This document shows positions 37,722 to 48,460 of a stretch of 64,000 nucleotides of DNA, piece by piece; position 1 is the stretch's first letter, and each line of letters starts with the position of its first letter. The notes under the pieces are model-generated. The model worked only from the letters and a program-made list of their open reading frames with translations. It was not told the origin of the DNA and searched no databases. This DNA is from Salinimicrobium sediminis (GTDB lineage: Bacteria; Bacteroidota; Bacteroidia; Flavobacteriales; Flavobacteriaceae). A program made the position numbers and the translations under genes. The stretch lies in NCBI RefSeq assembly GCF_900215295.1, contig NZ_OCMF01000001.1, forward strand, positions 806,001 to 870,000, written 5' to 3'.

Positions 37722-38159
37722 ATGGCTTTTTTTAAGGATTTCAAGACCTTTTTAATGAAAGGCGATATTATTGCTCTTGCCACTGCAGTAGTAGTAGGTG
37801 CAGCATTTAATAAGATAGTATCTTCTGTAGTGGAGGATATTATCATGCCTCTTATAGGGGTCATTACGGGCGGCGTAGATTTCTCCAACCAGTTTATTTC
37901 GCTTGATGGCACAGAATATGAAACCCTGGATGCCGCCAGAGAAGCTGAGGCGGCTGTAATCACTTATGGAAATGTTATTCAGGCTATTATCTATTTTATT
38001 ATTGTTGCCTTTTTCATTTTTCTTGTTTTGAGAGCATATGAACGCACCAAAACCAAAAAAGAAGCCCCTGCTGTAACAGCCCCTAAAGGCCCAAGCCAGG
38101 AAGAATTACTTACCGAGATCAGAGATGAATTGAAAAGACAAAACACTGGAAGAGCTTAA
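37722..38159 (+). CDS. mscL: Large-conductance mechanosensitive channel
   Basis: This 145-residue protein has the MscL N-terminal helix [27 protein letters not shown] as its first transmembrane segment, a periplasmic loop, a second helix near 86-106 and a C-terminal amphipathic helix. It opens under membrane tension to release solutes during osmotic downshock. It precedes the small membrane gene with no gap. Confidence 0.94.
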   Translation: MAFFKDFKTFLMKGDIIALATAVVVGAAFNKIVSSVVEDIIMPLIGVITGGVDFSNQFISLDGTEYETLDAAREAEAAVITYGNVIQAIIYFIIVAFFIFLVLRAYERTKTKKEAPAVTAPKGPSQEELLTEIRDELKRQNTGRA

Positions 38160-38405
38160 ATGAAAAACATTTTTGCCTATTACTTAAGCTTACTTGTTCC
38201 TTTGTTTCTCCTTATCTACTTTTGGGAGCATTTGCAGCCGGGACTGGCGCTGATATTGCTGGGAGTTTATATTTTTCTCTATCGTACCTGGCTGGATGGA
38301 AACAGGCTCTGCCAAAAAGGTCTTATTGAAAAAAAGGAGATCTGGAAGGTGTCATTTAACGGCTCCCGCATAAATTATTTTAAAGCTTTATATTTGCAGA
38401 AATAA
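38160..38405 (+). CDS. Small membrane protein downstream of mscL, 81 residues
   Basis: The ATG follows the mscL stop codon directly. Two hydrophobic helices (about 5-22 and 27-44) are followed by a polar C-terminus with several Lys and Arg. No family is recognised. The immediate junction with mscL and the shared terminator at 38451 suggest co-expression. Confidence 0.65.
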   Translation: MKNIFAYYLSLLVPLFLLIYFWEHLQPGLALILLGVYIFLYRTWLDGNRLCQKGLIEKKEIWKVSFNGSRINYFKALYLQK

Positions 38406-38450
38406 CTTTGAACGCACGTAGTAACCGCTACGCTACATATCCTAACTCAA

Positions 38451-38478
38451 ACCCCCGTAAACGACGGGGGTCTTTTTT
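38451..38478 (+). terminator. Terminator after the mscL unit
   Basis: The stem ACCCCCGT / ACGGGGGT with a short loop leads into CTTTTTTT. Confidence 0.88.
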
Positions 38479-38577
38479 TACTACTCTCGAAATATAACAA
38501 TTTGTTTAAAGTGGTTATAAAATTTGATATCCAGAGGAATTTCGTTCTTTGGGTTCTTTTAATTACTTCCCGTACAA

Positions 38578-38585
38578 TACCTTTG
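38578..38585 (+). promoter_or_regulatory. -7 promoter element of asd
   Basis: TACCTTTG matches the TAnnTTTG consensus exactly and lies 74 bases before the asd ATG. No convincing -33 box is seen at the usual spacing. Confidence 0.5.
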
Positions 38586-38659
38586 CAGCGTTAGAAAAGT
38601 AAAATGGAAGACCTCAAAAGTCTCGAAATCTTTAAGGTCTAAATAAATATAAATCATTT

Positions 38660-39649
38660 ATGAAAATAGCAGTAGTTGGCGCCACCGGAATGGTGGGACA
38701 GGTGATGTTGAAAGTACTTGCAGAAAGAAAATTCCCGGTGACAGAATTATTACCGGTAGCTTCAGAAAGATCTGTGGGAAGCAAGATCAGCTTCAACGAT
38801 AGAGAATATGAAGTTATAGGTTTGGAAGAGGCTGTAAAGCAAAAGCCGGACATTGCTCTTTTTTCAGCAGGCGGGGAAACTTCTTTAGAATGGGCCCCTA
38901 AATTTGCCGCAGTCGGAACAACAGTTATTGACAATTCCTCTGCCTGGAGAATGCAGCCCGACAAGAAACTTGTCGTGCCCGAGATCAATGCATCAGATCT
39001 TTCTGCTGAAGACAAAATTATTGCCAATCCCAATTGTTCTACTATCCAGATGGTAATGGCTTTAGCACCCCTTCATAAAAAATACGGAATTTCGAGGGTT
39101 GTGGTATCCACCTATCAGTCAATAACCGGAACCGGAGTAAAAGCTGTGCAACAGCTGGAGAATGAATATAAAGGTGAAAAAGGAGAAATGGCTTATCCAT
39201 ATCCTATTCACCGCAACGCAATTCCGCAGTGCGATGTCTTCGAGGAAAACGGTTACACAAAGGAAGAGATGAAACTTACCAATGAAACTAAAAAGATCCT
39301 GAAAGATGACAGCGTACATGTAACTGCGACCGCCATTAGAATTCCCGTAGTGGGAGGCCACAGTGAATCGGTCAATATTACCTTTAAGAATGATTTTGAG
39401 CTCGGCGAAATTCGCAGGATCTTAAAGGAGTTTCCGGGGATTACCCTGCAGGACAATACCGATGTTAACACCTATCCCATGCCCATTTATGCTGAAGGCA
39501 AGGATGATGTCTTTATTGGACGTATTAGAAGGGATCTGTCTCAGCCAAATTCTTTAAATATGTGGATCGTGGCCGATAACCTAAGAAAAGGTGCTGCTAC
39601 CAATGCGGTACAAATCGCCGAATATCTGGTGGACAATAAACTCGTTTAA
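38660..39649 (+). CDS. asd: Aspartate-semialdehyde dehydrogenase
   Basis: This 329-residue protein has the NADP-binding start VVGATGMVGQVML (5-17). The catalytic Cys126 is in NPNCSTIQM, followed by a substrate-binding region and VGGHSESVN. It reduces aspartyl phosphate to the semialdehyde, the branch point to lysine, diaminopimelate, methionine and threonine. Confidence 0.95.
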   Translation: MKIAVVGATGMVGQVMLKVLAERKFPVTELLPVASERSVGSKISFNDREYEVIGLEEAVKQKPDIALFSAGGETSLEWAPKFAAVGTTVIDNSSAWRMQPDKKLVVPEINASDLSAEDKIIANPNCSTIQMVMALAPLHKKYGISRVVVSTYQSITGTGVKAVQQLENEYKGEKGEMAYPYPIHRNAIPQCDVFEENGYTKEEMKLTNETKKILKDDSVHVTATAIRIPVVGGHSESVNITFKNDFELGEIRRILKEFPGITLQDNTDVNTYPMPIYAEGKDDVFIGRIRRDLSQPNSLNMWIVADNLRKGAATNAVQIAEYLVDNKLV

Positions 39650-39683
39650 CATCTTTCCCAAAGAGTATTCTTGAAATATGATT

Positions 39684-39709
39684 AAAGGCTGTCCATAGTG
39701 GCAGCCTTT
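39684..39709 (+). terminator. Possible terminator hairpin after asd
   Basis: An 8-bp stem (AAAGGCTG / CAGCCTTT) with a ten-base loop lies 35 bases past the asd stop. The T tract is short, so termination may be partial. Confidence 0.45.
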
Positions 39710-39766
39710 GTGCATAAATTAGAGGGAATTTCTTTACTTTTAGAAACTTTCTTTAAAATTCAGAAA

Positions 39767-41953
39767 ATGAAAAAACCTATAATTACTGTACTGGCTGCCG
39801 CAGCCCTGGTTTCCTGCGGAAGCTCCCAACAGCAACCTCAATCACAGGAACAACCGGTACAAACAACTCAAACCCCTTCTATTATTTTGGAATACCCTCA
39901 AACCAGAAAAGGAAACACTGTTGATACTTATTTTGGAAATAACGTAGAAGACCCGTACAGATGGCTGGAAGATGACCGGAGTGCCGAGACCGAAGCCTGG
40001 GTAAAAGTCCAGAATGAAGTCACTTTTGACTACCTGGAGCAGATCCCTTTTAGAGAAGAACTCAAAAAGCGACTTACAGAACTCTGGAATTATGAAAAGA
40101 TCTCGGCGCCTTCCAAGGAAGGGGATTGGATTTATTTCAGCAAAAATGACGGGCTGCAGAACCAGAGTGTGATCTACCGCAAAAAGTCCGAAGATGCACC
40201 GGCAGAAGTTTTCCTGGATCCTAACAAATTTAGTGAAGACGGCACTACCTCACTTGGCGGATTGAGTTTTTCTGAAGACGGAAAGACCCTTGCCTATAGC
40301 ATTTCTGAAGGTGGAAGCGATTGGAGAAAGATCATTATCATGGATGCTGAAACGCGCGAGATCAAAGAAGATACTTTGATCGATGTAAAATTCGGTGGAA
40401 TCTCCTGGAGGGGAAATGAAGGACTTTATTATTCAAGCTATGATAAGCCCGAAGGAAGTGAACTTTCTGCAAAGACAGATCAGCATAAGTTATATTACCA
40501 TAAGCTGGGAACTCCACAAAGCCAGGACCAACTGATTTTTGGTGGAACTCCCGAACAAAAGCACAGGTATGTGGGCGGCAGTGTTTCTGATGACAATCGT
40601 TACCTGTTCATTTCGGCCAACACCTCAACTTCAGGAGGCAAACTGTTCATGATGGATCTCTCTAAAGCAAATCCAACTATTGATACCATAGTGGGACATG
40701 AAAAAAATGAAAGCTATGTTCTCGATAACCGCGGAAGCAAACTTTTCATTGTAACAGATCTTAATGCGCCAAACAGAAGAATAGTTACTGTAGACGCTGC
40801 CAATCCCTCTCCCGAAAACTGGAAAGACCTTATTCCTGAAACCGAAAATGTGCTTAGCCCTGCAACAGGAGGAGAGTACATTTTTGCAGAGTACATGGAA
40901 GACGCTGTTTCCAAAGTAAAACAGTATGATTATGAAGGAAAGCTGATAAGAGAAGTAGAACTTCCCGGCATTGGAACCGTTGGAGGATTAGGTGGTGAAA
41001 AAGAAGAAAAAGAACTTTACTATGTCTTCACAAATTATGTCACTCCCGGCAGCATCTATAAGTATAATGTTGAATCAGGAGTTTCAGAATTATACAATAC
41101 CCCTCAGGTGGATTTCAATCCCGGTGATTTTACCAGCGAGCAGGTGTTCTACACTTCAAAAGACGGGACTAAAGTACCTATGATCATCACCTATAAAAAA
41201 GGGATCGAGAGGAACGGAAAGAACCCAACCATCCTTTATGGTTACGGCGGATTCAACATTAGCCTTACTCCTTCCTTCAGTATTGCAAATGCGGTTTGGA
41301 TGGAACAGGGTGGTATCTACGCAGTGCCCAACCTTCGTGGTGGAGGAGAATATGGCAAAGACTGGCATGATGCTGGTACAAAATTGCAAAAACAGAATGT
41401 TTTTGATGATTTTATCGCAGCTGCAGAATACCTGATCGAAAATGACTACACCTCATCGGATTATCTTGCTATAAGAGGGGGTTCCAACGGCGGACTTTTA
41501 GTCGGTGCAACCATGACCCAGCGGCCGGACCTTATGCAGGTTGCCTTACCGGCTGTTGGTGTTCTTGATATGTTGCGTTACCACACTTTTACCGCCGGTG
41601 CAGGATGGGCTTATGATTATGGCACTGCTGAGGAAAGTGAAGCCATGTTCAATTATTTAAAAGGCTATTCTCCTGTTCATAACGTAAAAGCAGGAGTTGA
41701 ATATCCGGCCACTTTGATCACCACAGGAGATCATGATGACAGGGTGGTACCGGCACATTCCTTTAAGTTTGCTGCAGAGCTGCAGGACAAACAGGCAGGA
41801 GATGCTCCCGTATTGATCCGAATCGAGACCAATGCAGGTCACGGTGCCGGTACCCCGGTGAGCAAGACGATTGAGCAGTATGCCGATATCTTTGGATTTA
41901 CGCTATACAATATGGGATTTGAAAGCCTGCCGAACAAAAACGGGCAGCAGTAA
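39767..41953 (+). CDS. Prolyl oligopeptidase (S9A), lipoprotein
   Basis: I choose the ATG at 39767, which begins a lipoprotein signal peptide ([12 protein letters not shown]). A seven-bladed propeller region follows to about residue 440, then the alpha/beta hydrolase domain. The nucleophile is Ser573 in GGSNGG, with Asp in GDHDDRVVP and His in AGHGAG. It cleaves short peptides after proline, probably from the periplasmic side of a membrane. The 728-residue length is normal for the family. Confidence 0.92.
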   Translation: MKKPIITVLAAAALVSCGSSQQQPQSQEQPVQTTQTPSIILEYPQTRKGNTVDTYFGNNVEDPYRWLEDDRSAETEAWVKVQNEVTFDYLEQIPFREELKKRLTELWNYEKISAPSKEGDWIYFSKNDGLQNQSVIYRKKSEDAPAEVFLDPNKFSEDGTTSLGGLSFSEDGKTLAYSISEGGSDWRKIIIMDAETREIKEDTLIDVKFGGISWRGNEGLYYSSYDKPEGSELSAKTDQHKLYYHKLGTPQSQDQLIFGGTPEQKHRYVGGSVSDDNRYLFISANTSTSGGKLFMMDLSKANPTIDTIVGHEKNESYVLDNRGSKLFIVTDLNAPNRRIVTVDAANPSPENWKDLIPETENVLSPATGGEYIFAEYMEDAVSKVKQYDYEGKLIREVELPGIGTVGGLGGEKEEKELYYVFTNYVTPGSIYKYNVESGVSELYNTPQVDFNPGDFTSEQVFYTSKDGTKVPMIITYKKGIERNGKNPTILYGYGGFNISLTPSFSIANAVWMEQGGIYAVPNLRGGGEYGKDWHDAGTKLQKQNVFDDFIAAAEYLIENDYTSSDYLAIRGGSNGGLLVGATMTQRPDLMQVALPAVGVLDMLRYHTFTAGAGWAYDYGTAEESEAMFNYLKGYSPVHNVKAGVEYPATLITTGDHDDRVVPAHSFKFAAELQDKQAGDAPVLIRIETNAGHGAGTPVSKTIEQYADIFGFTLYNMGFESLPNKNGQQ

Positions 41954-41981
41954 ATATTTTCTTTCAATACCTCTTCAAAAG

Positions 41982-42002
41982 GCCTTCTTCGGAAGGCTTT
42001 TT
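41982..42002 (+). terminator. Terminator after prolyl oligopeptidase gene
   Basis: The stem GCCTTC / GAAGGC with a TTCG loop is followed by five T residues. Confidence 0.8.
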
Positions 42003-42014
42003 GCTTTTAAAGCC

Positions 42015-42036
42015 GTAATTTTACTATAAAAATTAC
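42015..42036 (+). promoter_or_regulatory. Inverted repeat just before the ABC ATPase gene
   Basis: Arms GTAATTTT and AAAATTAC are separated by six bases and end four bases before the ATG. It could be an operator or a weak hairpin over the ribosome binding region. Confidence 0.3.
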
Positions 42037-42040
42037 TGCC

Positions 42041-43009
42041 ATGCTCAGGGTTAAAAATCTCACTTTTGGATATGGAGACAGGCCGGTTTTAAAGAACCTT
42101 AGCTTTACCATTGAAAAAGGGGAAAATGTTTCTATTATTGGTGCCAGTGGCTGCGGAAAAAGTACGCTGCTACAATCCATCTATGGACTACATCATGTAG
42201 ACGGAAAGATCTTTTGGGGGCAGGAGCAGCTATTAGGTCCAAATTTCAACATCGTTCCGGGGGAATCCTTCATGAAATATCTTACCCAGGACTTTGACCT
42301 CATGCCGCCCCTTAGTGTGGCCGAAAATGTAGGGAAATATCTTTCTAATGCCTATCCGCGGAAAAAGCAGCAGCGGGTAAATGAGCTGTTGGAACTGGTG
42401 GAGATGCGGGAGCTGGCAAGGGTAAAAGCCAAATTTCTAAGCGGAGGCCAGCAGCAGCGGGTGGCATTGGCAAGAGTGCTGGCAAAACCGCCTGAAGTTT
42501 TACTGCTGGATGAGCCCTTTAGCCATATTGACCACTTTCGAAAGAACAAGCTTCGCAGAAATCTTTTTTCCCACCTCAAAAAAGCAGGAGTCACTGTTTT
42601 GGTTGCCACTCATGACAGTACCGATGCCCTTTCCTATGCCGATAAGACAATTGCAATGAAAGCCGGGAGGATTATTGAAACTGGAGCTCCGCGGGAGCTG
42701 TATAACAATCCAAAAAATGCTTATATAGCTTCTCTTTTTGGAGAGGTAAACGAATTGCCCGCTTCGCTGTTTTTTAAAAAACAGCCCCCCCGAAAAAAGG
42801 TGATCCTTTATCCACATGAGATCCATCTCACTGATGGAGGAAGCTATAAAGCGGTAGTTAAAAATTCCTTTTTCAAGGGCAGTAATTTTTTAACGCAGGC
42901 AGAAATTGAGGGGGAAGAAATATTTTTTGAAGTCCCTGCCGAACTCCAAAAAGGAAAAATCATTCATCTTTCCATTAAGGGAGAACTTCTTGAAAAACGC
43001 ATAAGATGA
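42041..43009 (+). CDS. ABC transporter ATP-binding protein
   Basis: This 322-residue protein has Walker A GASGCGKS (34-41), the signature LSGGQQQR near 129 and Walker B VLLLDEP. A C-terminal extension of about 90 residues resembles the regulatory domain of PotA/FbpC-type importers. No permease or binding-protein gene is adjacent, so its transport partner is unknown. Confidence 0.88.
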   Translation: MLRVKNLTFGYGDRPVLKNLSFTIEKGENVSIIGASGCGKSTLLQSIYGLHHVDGKIFWGQEQLLGPNFNIVPGESFMKYLTQDFDLMPPLSVAENVGKYLSNAYPRKKQQRVNELLELVEMRELARVKAKFLSGGQQQRVALARVLAKPPEVLLLDEPFSHIDHFRKNKLRRNLFSHLKKAGVTVLVATHDSTDALSYADKTIAMKAGRIIETGAPRELYNNPKNAYIASLFGEVNELPASLFFKKQPPRKKVILYPHEIHLTDGGSYKAVVKNSFFKGSNFLTQAEIEGEEIFFEVPAELQKGKIIHLSIKGELLEKRIR

Positions 43010-43465
43010 TCAGATCACTTCTTTTATAAGAATTTCCCTGCCGTTGAATTCCAGTTTTTCCCCGGCAGCCTTACCGGACAATGCTTGTGCGATAGGAGAA
43101 GAAGCACCTACAGCGTAGAATTTCTCATCCCCTGCTTTTACTTCTCCCGCCGGGATCGCAATAAAATAATTAGCTACTGAAGTTTTTACTGCACTTCCAA
43201 AAGTTATTTGTTCGTCTTTTCTTCCCACGGGAATGATCCTGATCGTTTTTCGCAGCTTCCGGAATTCTTCATGCTGTCCTGCCAGCTTCTCGAACTCGAG
43301 GTGCAGCATGGCACGTCCGGTTTCATATTTGTCACCCATAGAGCATTTGGTCTCCAGTTTCAATGCTGCCTCCAGGTCGTCAATTGCCCGCTGCACCGTG
43401 TTTAGTTTTCTTTCCACATAGGCAGCACAGGCTTCTACTAATTGTTCTTTGGTTATGGAATTCAT
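43010..43465 (-). CDS. GreA/GreB-family C-terminal domain protein
   Basis: This 151-residue protein has an N-terminal helical region (1 to about 75) and a C-terminal FKBP-like domain containing ITFGSAVKTSVANYF and SPIAQALSGKAAGEKLEFNG, as in transcript cleavage factors. The N-terminal coiled coil is shorter and differs from true GreA, so an RNA polymerase-binding role without cleavage activity is possible. Its start overlaps the mtgA stop by four bases. Confidence 0.78.
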   Translation of the reverse strand: MNSITKEQLVEACAAYVERKLNTVQRAIDDLEAALKLETKCSMGDKYETGRAMLHLEFEKLAGQHEEFRKLRKTIRIIPVGRKDEQITFGSAVKTSVANYFIAIPAGEVKAGDEKFYAVGASSPIAQALSGKAAGEKLEFNGREILIKEVI

Positions 43466-44133
43466 TTTTCAAGCTGAATTGCCCCCAGATTCCTCATTTG
43501 CCTTACGATCCACGCCTGCCTCCCTGCAATATAATTGCTGGCAGGTTGAGCTCTGTATTCCCTGGGATTTGGTAAAATTGCAGCTATTGCCGCCGCCTCA
43601 TAGGCGGTAAGGTTAGCGGCCGATTTTCCAAACCAGGCCTGGGCTGCAGCCTCGGCGCCATAGATCCCTTTTCCCATTTCTATGCTGTTAAGATAAACTT
43701 CCAGGATCCTCTCCTTGCTCCAAAACAGTTCTATCAAAAAGGTAAAATAGACTTCCAGGCCTTTTCTAAACCAGCTGCGTTGTGGCCACAAAAAGACATT
43801 TTTGGCAGTTTGTTGCGAGATCGTACTGGCGCCTCTTACCCGCTTGCCTTTCTTGTTATCTTCCATGGCTTTTTGAATAGCCTCGTAATCAAAGCCGTTA
43901 TGGTTTGGGAAATTTTGATCTTCGCTGGCGATTACTGCCAACTTTAGATTGTTTGAAATCTCTTCGGAAGGAACCCAATTATGGCGGATATCTTCTTCCG
44001 GATTTTCAAAATACCTAATGAGCATCAGATTTGTAAATGGCACCGGGACCCACTTGTAAACTACTACAAGGAGGATACTGAAAAGGAACAACCCTAACAG
44101 CAACTTAAAAATAAACCTGAAAAATCTTTTCAT
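43462..44133 (-). CDS. mtgA: Monofunctional peptidoglycan transglycosylase
   Basis: One N-terminal transmembrane anchor (about 7-26) is followed by a GT51 domain with the catalytic SEDQNFPNHNG block, GASTISQQTAKN, ILEVYLNSIEMG and GAEAAAQAWFGK. It polymerises lipid II glycan strands in the periplasm. The 223-residue length matches MtgA. Its ATG follows the stop of the oxidoreductase gene directly. Confidence 0.93.
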   Translation of the reverse strand: MKRFFRFIFKLLLGLFLFSILLVVVYKWVPVPFTNLMLIRYFENPEEDIRHNWVPSEEISNNLKLAVIASEDQNFPNHNGFDYEAIQKAMEDNKKGKRVRGASTISQQTAKNVFLWPQRSWFRKGLEVYFTFLIELFWSKERILEVYLNSIEMGKGIYGAEAAAQAWFGKSAANLTAYEAAAIAAILPNPREYRAQPASNYIAGRQAWIVRQMRNLGAIQLEK

Positions 44134-45252
44134 CTATTCTTCGATTAAGTCCGCCAGTTCTTTTCCTATCAGGCTGCCAATTGCGATTCCCATTCCTCCA
44201 AGCCTCACGCCGCAAAACACATTTTTTGATACCTGTTTGACCACCGGTTTCTTTTGTTCCCCCATTCCCATAATTCCGCTCCAGCGTCTTTCGATCCTGA
44301 AGGGAGTCTCTGGTAAAATAACATTTTTAAGCAAGACTTCCAGCTTTTGCTGAATAAGAGCGGTAAGGGCAAGTTCTGTGGTCTCTTCTCCTTTGAGATT
44401 AAGATTTCTTCCCCCGCCAAACAGGATCCTGTTATTGATGTTTCTGAAGTAGTAGAACCCCTCCTCAATATGAAAAGTGCCTTTGATGTGCAGGTTTGGA
44501 ATTGGGGCGGTGATCAACACCTGCGCCCGGGCAGGTTTTACCTCCGGAATACCTAATTGCGAAGCAAAACCGTTGGTAGCAATCAATACTTTCCTGGTGT
44601 AAAAACTAAAATGTTCTGTCTCCACCTCTACGGAATCATTTGCTTCCGCAAAACCATTGACGGTTACAGAATTGAGGATCTTTACCCCCGCTGCCTGTAC
44701 CTTTTGCAGCAAAGCACTCATCATTTTCCCTGTATCGAGTTGTCCCTCGAATTTGTTGAAGATCACTTCTTCCCGGATCCTTCCGAAGTTGAATTTATTG
44801 GTCGTGATACTAAAAACATCCTCTCCAAAAATGGGTTTTAAGAGGCTGTTTATTTTTCCCATTTTTGATACACAGGTTTCATACAGCTTCCGGTCATTGG
44901 CAGTGAAGATTTCATACCCACCATTTACCTGCAGGTCAATATTCTTATCTCCTAGATTCTTCCGAAGCAATTGCAGGCCTTTCACGCGCTTTTCTACAAG
45001 CTGCAACACTTCGTCTTCAGAATGCTTGTTTAAATCATCAATAATCTCGCTAAGACTTCCAAAACAAGCAAATCCGGCATTCTTGGTGCTGGCTCCATTG
45101 GGAAGGAGTCCGCGCTCGAGCACCAGGACTTTAGCTTCCGGAAAACGGGTTTTTAACTGCAGGGCACAATTTAAGCCTGTGATCCCGCTGCCTATAACAG
45201 TATAATCAATATTTGAAAACCAGGAATCATGTTCCCAGAAGGATAAACTCAT
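44134..45252 (-). CDS. FAD-dependent oxidoreductase (DAO family)
   Basis: The FAD-binding dinucleotide fold YTVIGSGITGLNCALQL is near the N-terminus. It is followed by LVLERGLLPNGASTKNAGF, a substrate domain, and a C-terminal GVRLGGMGIAIG for the flavin. These are features of glycine oxidase/D-amino-acid dehydrogenase relatives; the substrate is unknown. I choose the ATG at 45252 (372 residues), because the upstream extension to 45297 precedes the conserved fold without similarity. Confidence 0.85.
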   Translation of the reverse strand: MSLSFWEHDSWFSNIDYTVIGSGITGLNCALQLKTRFPEAKVLVLERGLLPNGASTKNAGFACFGSLSEIIDDLNKHSEDEVLQLVEKRVKGLQLLRKNLGDKNIDLQVNGGYEIFTANDRKLYETCVSKMGKINSLLKPIFGEDVFSITTNKFNFGRIREEVIFNKFEGQLDTGKMMSALLQKVQAAGVKILNSVTVNGFAEANDSVEVETEHFSFYTRKVLIATNGFASQLGIPEVKPARAQVLITAPIPNLHIKGTFHIEEGFYYFRNINNRILFGGGRNLNLKGEETTELALTALIQQKLEVLLKNVILPETPFRIERRWSGIMGMGEQKKPVVKQVSKNVFCGVRLGGMGIAIGSLIGKELADLIEE

Positions 45253-45353
45253 AAATATCTTTTTTGAGATCCACGGAAGCTGTGGCTTCCGAAGCATCTA
45301 AAGGTATAAAAAAAGACCGCTGCGCTCCAAGAACCAGAAATCAAGACGCGCTG

Positions 45354-45392
45354 AAAAAAAGGACCCCACCGATTTTGAAATCCAGTGGGGTC
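45354..45392 (-). terminator. Terminator of the fabH-accB-accC unit
   Basis: On the minus strand a long stem (ACCCCAC / GTGGGGT, extended inside by GATTT / AAATC) is followed by seven T residues, about 40 bases past the accC stop. Confidence 0.88.
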
Positions 45393-45429
45393 TGAAAATA
45401 TTATAATAAAAGTTCTCCAGATAGGAGTC

Positions 45430-46776
45430 TTACTCTATAGGTTTCATTTTGAAGGTCTCCATGAACTTTGTGGTATAATTCCCGGCTACATAATCGGGTT
45501 CATCCATCAATTGTCTATGGAAAGGAATGGTTGTTTTGACCCCTTCGATCACAAATTCGTCTAAGGCACGTCTCATTTTGCTGATCGCTTCTTCCCTGGT
45601 TTGTGCAGTTGTGATCAACTTGGCGATCATAGAATCGTAGTTTGGCGGAATCACATAACCACTGTATACGTGAGTATCTATCCTCACCCCATGACCTCCC
45701 GGGGCGTGCAGATTGGTGATCTTACCTGGTGACGGCCTAAAGTCGTTATAAGGATCTTCGGCATTGATTCGGCACTCAATAGAGTGTAGCTGTGGCGTGT
45801 AATTCTTTCCGGAAATAGGCACTCCCGCAGCAACAAGAATTTGCTCCCTTATGAGGTCGTAATCGATCACCTGTTCGGTAATAGGGTGTTCAACCTGGAT
45901 ACGGGTATTCATTTCCATGAAGTAGAAATTTCTGTGTTTGTCAACAAGGAATTCTACGGTACCTGCACCTTCGTATTTAATATATTCAGCTGCTTTTACA
46001 GCAGCATCTCCCATTTGCTTCCTAAGTTTATCGGTCATAAAGGGAGAAGGGGTTTCTTCAGTTAATTTCTGGTGACGACGTTGTACAGAACAATCTCTTT
46101 CAGAAAGATGACAGGCTTTACCGGAGCTGTCTCCCACCACCTGGATCTCAATGTGACGGGGCTCTTCGATAAGCTTTTCCATATACATCCCGTCGTTACC
46201 AAAGGCTGCACCGGCTTCTTGTCGGGCAGAATCCCAGGCTTTGCGCAGGTCTTCTTTCTTCCATACCGCACGCATTCCTTTTCCACCACCGCCGGCAGTA
46301 GCTTTAAGCATTACGGGGAACCCCATGCCCTCGGCTATTTTTTCGGCCTCTTCATAAGATTCCAGAATTCCTTCAGAACCGGGAACACAAGGCACTCCGG
46401 CTGCTCTCATGGTAGCTTTGGCCGTAGCCTTGTCTCCCATTTTGTCGATCATTTCGGGGCTGGCACCAATGAACTTAATATCATGTTCTGCACAGATCTT
46501 GGAAAATTTGGCATTTTCTGCAAGAAATCCGTAACCGGGATGAATAGCATCTGCATTTGTGATCTCGGCAGCTGCTATAATATTAGAAATTTTTAAGTAG
46601 GAAAGCTGGCTGGGAGGAGGGCCAATACACACGGCTTCATCGGCAAACCTAACATGCAGACTCTCGGCATCGGCCGTAGAATAGACTGCAACGGTCTTAA
46701 TGCCCATCTCCTTACAGGTGCGAATAACGCGTAATGCGATCTCTCCCCTGTTGGCAATCAATATTTTTTTAAACAT
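45430..46776 (-). CDS. accC: Acetyl-CoA carboxylase biotin carboxylase subunit
   Basis: This 448-residue ATP-grasp enzyme has the N-terminal [22 protein letters not shown], a glycine-rich ATP loop [12 protein letters not shown], and [14 protein letters not shown] near the active site. It carboxylates the biotin on AccB with ATP and bicarbonate, the first half-reaction of malonyl-CoA synthesis. It follows accB by 43 bases. Confidence 0.96.
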   Translation of the reverse strand: MFKKILIANRGEIALRVIRTCKEMGIKTVAVYSTADAESLHVRFADEAVCIGPPPSQLSYLKISNIIAAAEITNADAIHPGYGFLAENAKFSKICAEHDIKFIGASPEMIDKMGDKATAKATMRAAGVPCVPGSEGILESYEEAEKIAEGMGFPVMLKATAGGGGKGMRAVWKKEDLRKAWDSARQEAGAAFGNDGMYMEKLIEEPRHIEIQVVGDSSGKACHLSERDCSVQRRHQKLTEETPSPFMTDKLRKQMGDAAVKAAEYIKYEGAGTVEFLVDKHRNFYFMEMNTRIQVEHPITEQVIDYDLIREQILVAAGVPISGKNYTPQLHSIECRINAEDPYNDFRPSPGKITNLHAPGGHGVRIDTHVYSGYVIPPNYDSMIAKLITTAQTREEAISKMRRALDEFVIEGVKTTIPFHRQLMDEPDYVAGNYTTKFMETFKMKPIE

Positions 46777-46819
46777 ACCTGTTTAGTTTTGGCTGTAGGG
46801 TAAAATTTTCGAACACCTG

Positions 46820-47326
46820 TTATGATGGATCGACAAGGAAAAGTGGCTGATCAAATTCTACGGGAGATGAATCATCTACCAATACTTTTACGATTTTTCC
46901 TGACACTTCACTTTCTATCTCGTTGAATAACTTCATGGCTTCAATCACACAAAGCACGTCTCCCTCCTTAATGGAATCGCCAACTTCTACAAAAGCATCT
47001 TTATCTGGCGATGGTTTCCTGTAGAATGTACCAATAATAGGGGATTTGATGGTGATATAACCTTTATCCTGTGAGGCCGCGGCTTCGCCTCCTCCTTTGG
47101 ATTGGCTCTCCTGTTGCTGAGGTGCCTGTGATGTTTGCTGCTGTTGCACCGGTTGGTGCATTTGTGGGGCTGCCTGCATGGGAACCTGTTGCAGGATGGT
47201 AGTCTCCCTGTTCTCATCAGATCCCGTTTTGATGGTGATCTTCACATCATCCATTTCCAGCTTCACTTCACTGGCTCCGGATTTAGCCACAAATTTGATC
47301 AGATTCTGAATTTCTTTTAAATCCAT
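46820..47326 (-). CDS. accB: Acetyl-CoA carboxylase biotin carboxyl carrier protein
   Basis: The N-terminal helical region is followed by a Gln/Pro-rich linker (about 48-85) and the biotinyl domain with EAMKLFNEIE, where the Lys is biotinylated. The thumb sequence typical of AccB (SPIIGTFYRKPSPDKDAFV) is present, unlike the other biotin carrier at 3.6 kb. It sits 20 bases after fabH. Confidence 0.96.
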   Translation of the reverse strand: MDLKEIQNLIKFVAKSGASEVKLEMDDVKITIKTGSDENRETTILQQVPMQAAPQMHQPVQQQQTSQAPQQQESQSKGGGEAAASQDKGYITIKSPIIGTFYRKPSPDKDAFVEVGDSIKEGDVLCVIEAMKLFNEIESEVSGKIVKVLVDDSSPVEFDQPLFLVDPS

Positions 47327-47346
47327 AATATTTAGTGTTGGGTGTT

Positions 47347-48342
47347 TTAAGAATTATAAGCCCATTTTAGATAGACAGAGCCCCAGGTGAACCCTCCTCC
47401 AAATGAAGCAAATATAAGATTATCTCCTTTTTTAAATTGTTTTTCAAAGTCATTCAATAGCAGCGGCAAGGTAGCGGAAGTAGTGTTCCCGTAACGCTGA
47501 ATGTTCATAAGTACTTTGGAATCTTCCAGACCCATTCGGCTGGAAGTAGCATCAATGATGCGGCGGTTAGCCTGGTGAGGCACCAGCCAATCGACATCTT
47601 CATTGGTTAAATTGTTGCGTTCCATGATCTTAGCACTCACATCGGCCATATTGGTAACGGCAAACTTAAAGACGGTCTTCCCGTCCTGGAAAACATAATG
47701 CTGTTTGTTAGCTACTGTTTCGGCTGTAGGCGGAAATAAAGAACCACCGGCCGTAATCTTTAAAAATTCTCTTCCCGTACCATCGCTTCTAAGAATTTCA
47801 TCCTGCAATCCCAAACCTTCTTCATTAGGCTCAAATAAAGCCGCACCGGCACCATCTCCAAAAATGATACAGGTAGTCCTGTCTGTATAATCAATGATTG
47901 ATGACATTTTATCGGCTCCAATGACCAGGACTTTCTTGTATCTACCAGACTCTATATAGGCTGCTGCAGTAGACATTCCGTAAAGAAAACTGGAGCAGGC
48001 TGCCTGCAGGTCATAGGCGAAAGCATTAACTGCACCTATTTGTGTAGCTACATAAACTCCTGTAGCCGCAACGGGAAGATCCGGTGTGGCCGTAGCCATG
48101 ATCAAAAGGTCAATTTCTGCGGGATCTATTCCGGATTTTTTGATAAGATCTTCGGCAGCCTTAATGGCCAGGTAGGAAGTTCCTTTATCAGCATCTTTGA
48201 GGATACGGCGCTCTTTGATCCCTGTTCTGGAAGTGATCCATTCATCATTAGTATCCACCATGGTTTCGAGGATCTTGTTGGACAATACAAATTCGGGTAC
48301 ATATGCGCCTACAGCTGTAATCGCTGCTGTTGTTTTATTCAT
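47347..48342 (-). CDS. fabH: 3-oxoacyl-ACP synthase III
   Basis: This 331-residue thiolase-fold protein has the triad Cys116 (in QAACSSFLYG), a His in WLVPHQANRRI and an Asn in YGNTTSAT. It condenses acetyl-CoA or a branched starter with malonyl-ACP to start fatty acid synthesis. The context with accB and accC supports this. Confidence 0.95.
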   Translation of the reverse strand: MNKTTAAITAVGAYVPEFVLSNKILETMVDTNDEWITSRTGIKERRILKDADKGTSYLAIKAAEDLIKKSGIDPAEIDLLIMATATPDLPVAATGVYVATQIGAVNAFAYDLQAACSSFLYGMSTAAAYIESGRYKKVLVIGADKMSSIIDYTDRTTCIIFGDGAGAALFEPNEEGLGLQDEILRSDGTGREFLKITAGGSLFPPTAETVANKQHYVFQDGKTVFKFAVTNMADVSAKIMERNNLTNEDVDWLVPHQANRRIIDATSSRMGLEDSKVLMNIQRYGNTTSATLPLLLNDFEKQFKKGDNLIFASFGGGFTWGSVYLKWAYNS

Positions 48343-48460
48343 AAATATGCAATTTATGCCTCTGTATAAAGGATAGCGTGCTGAAAAACAGTAAATTACT
48401 AAATCTTCAAAATACAGCGGTGCAAATTAAGGTGTTTTTAGCACTTTATCAACTTAAAAC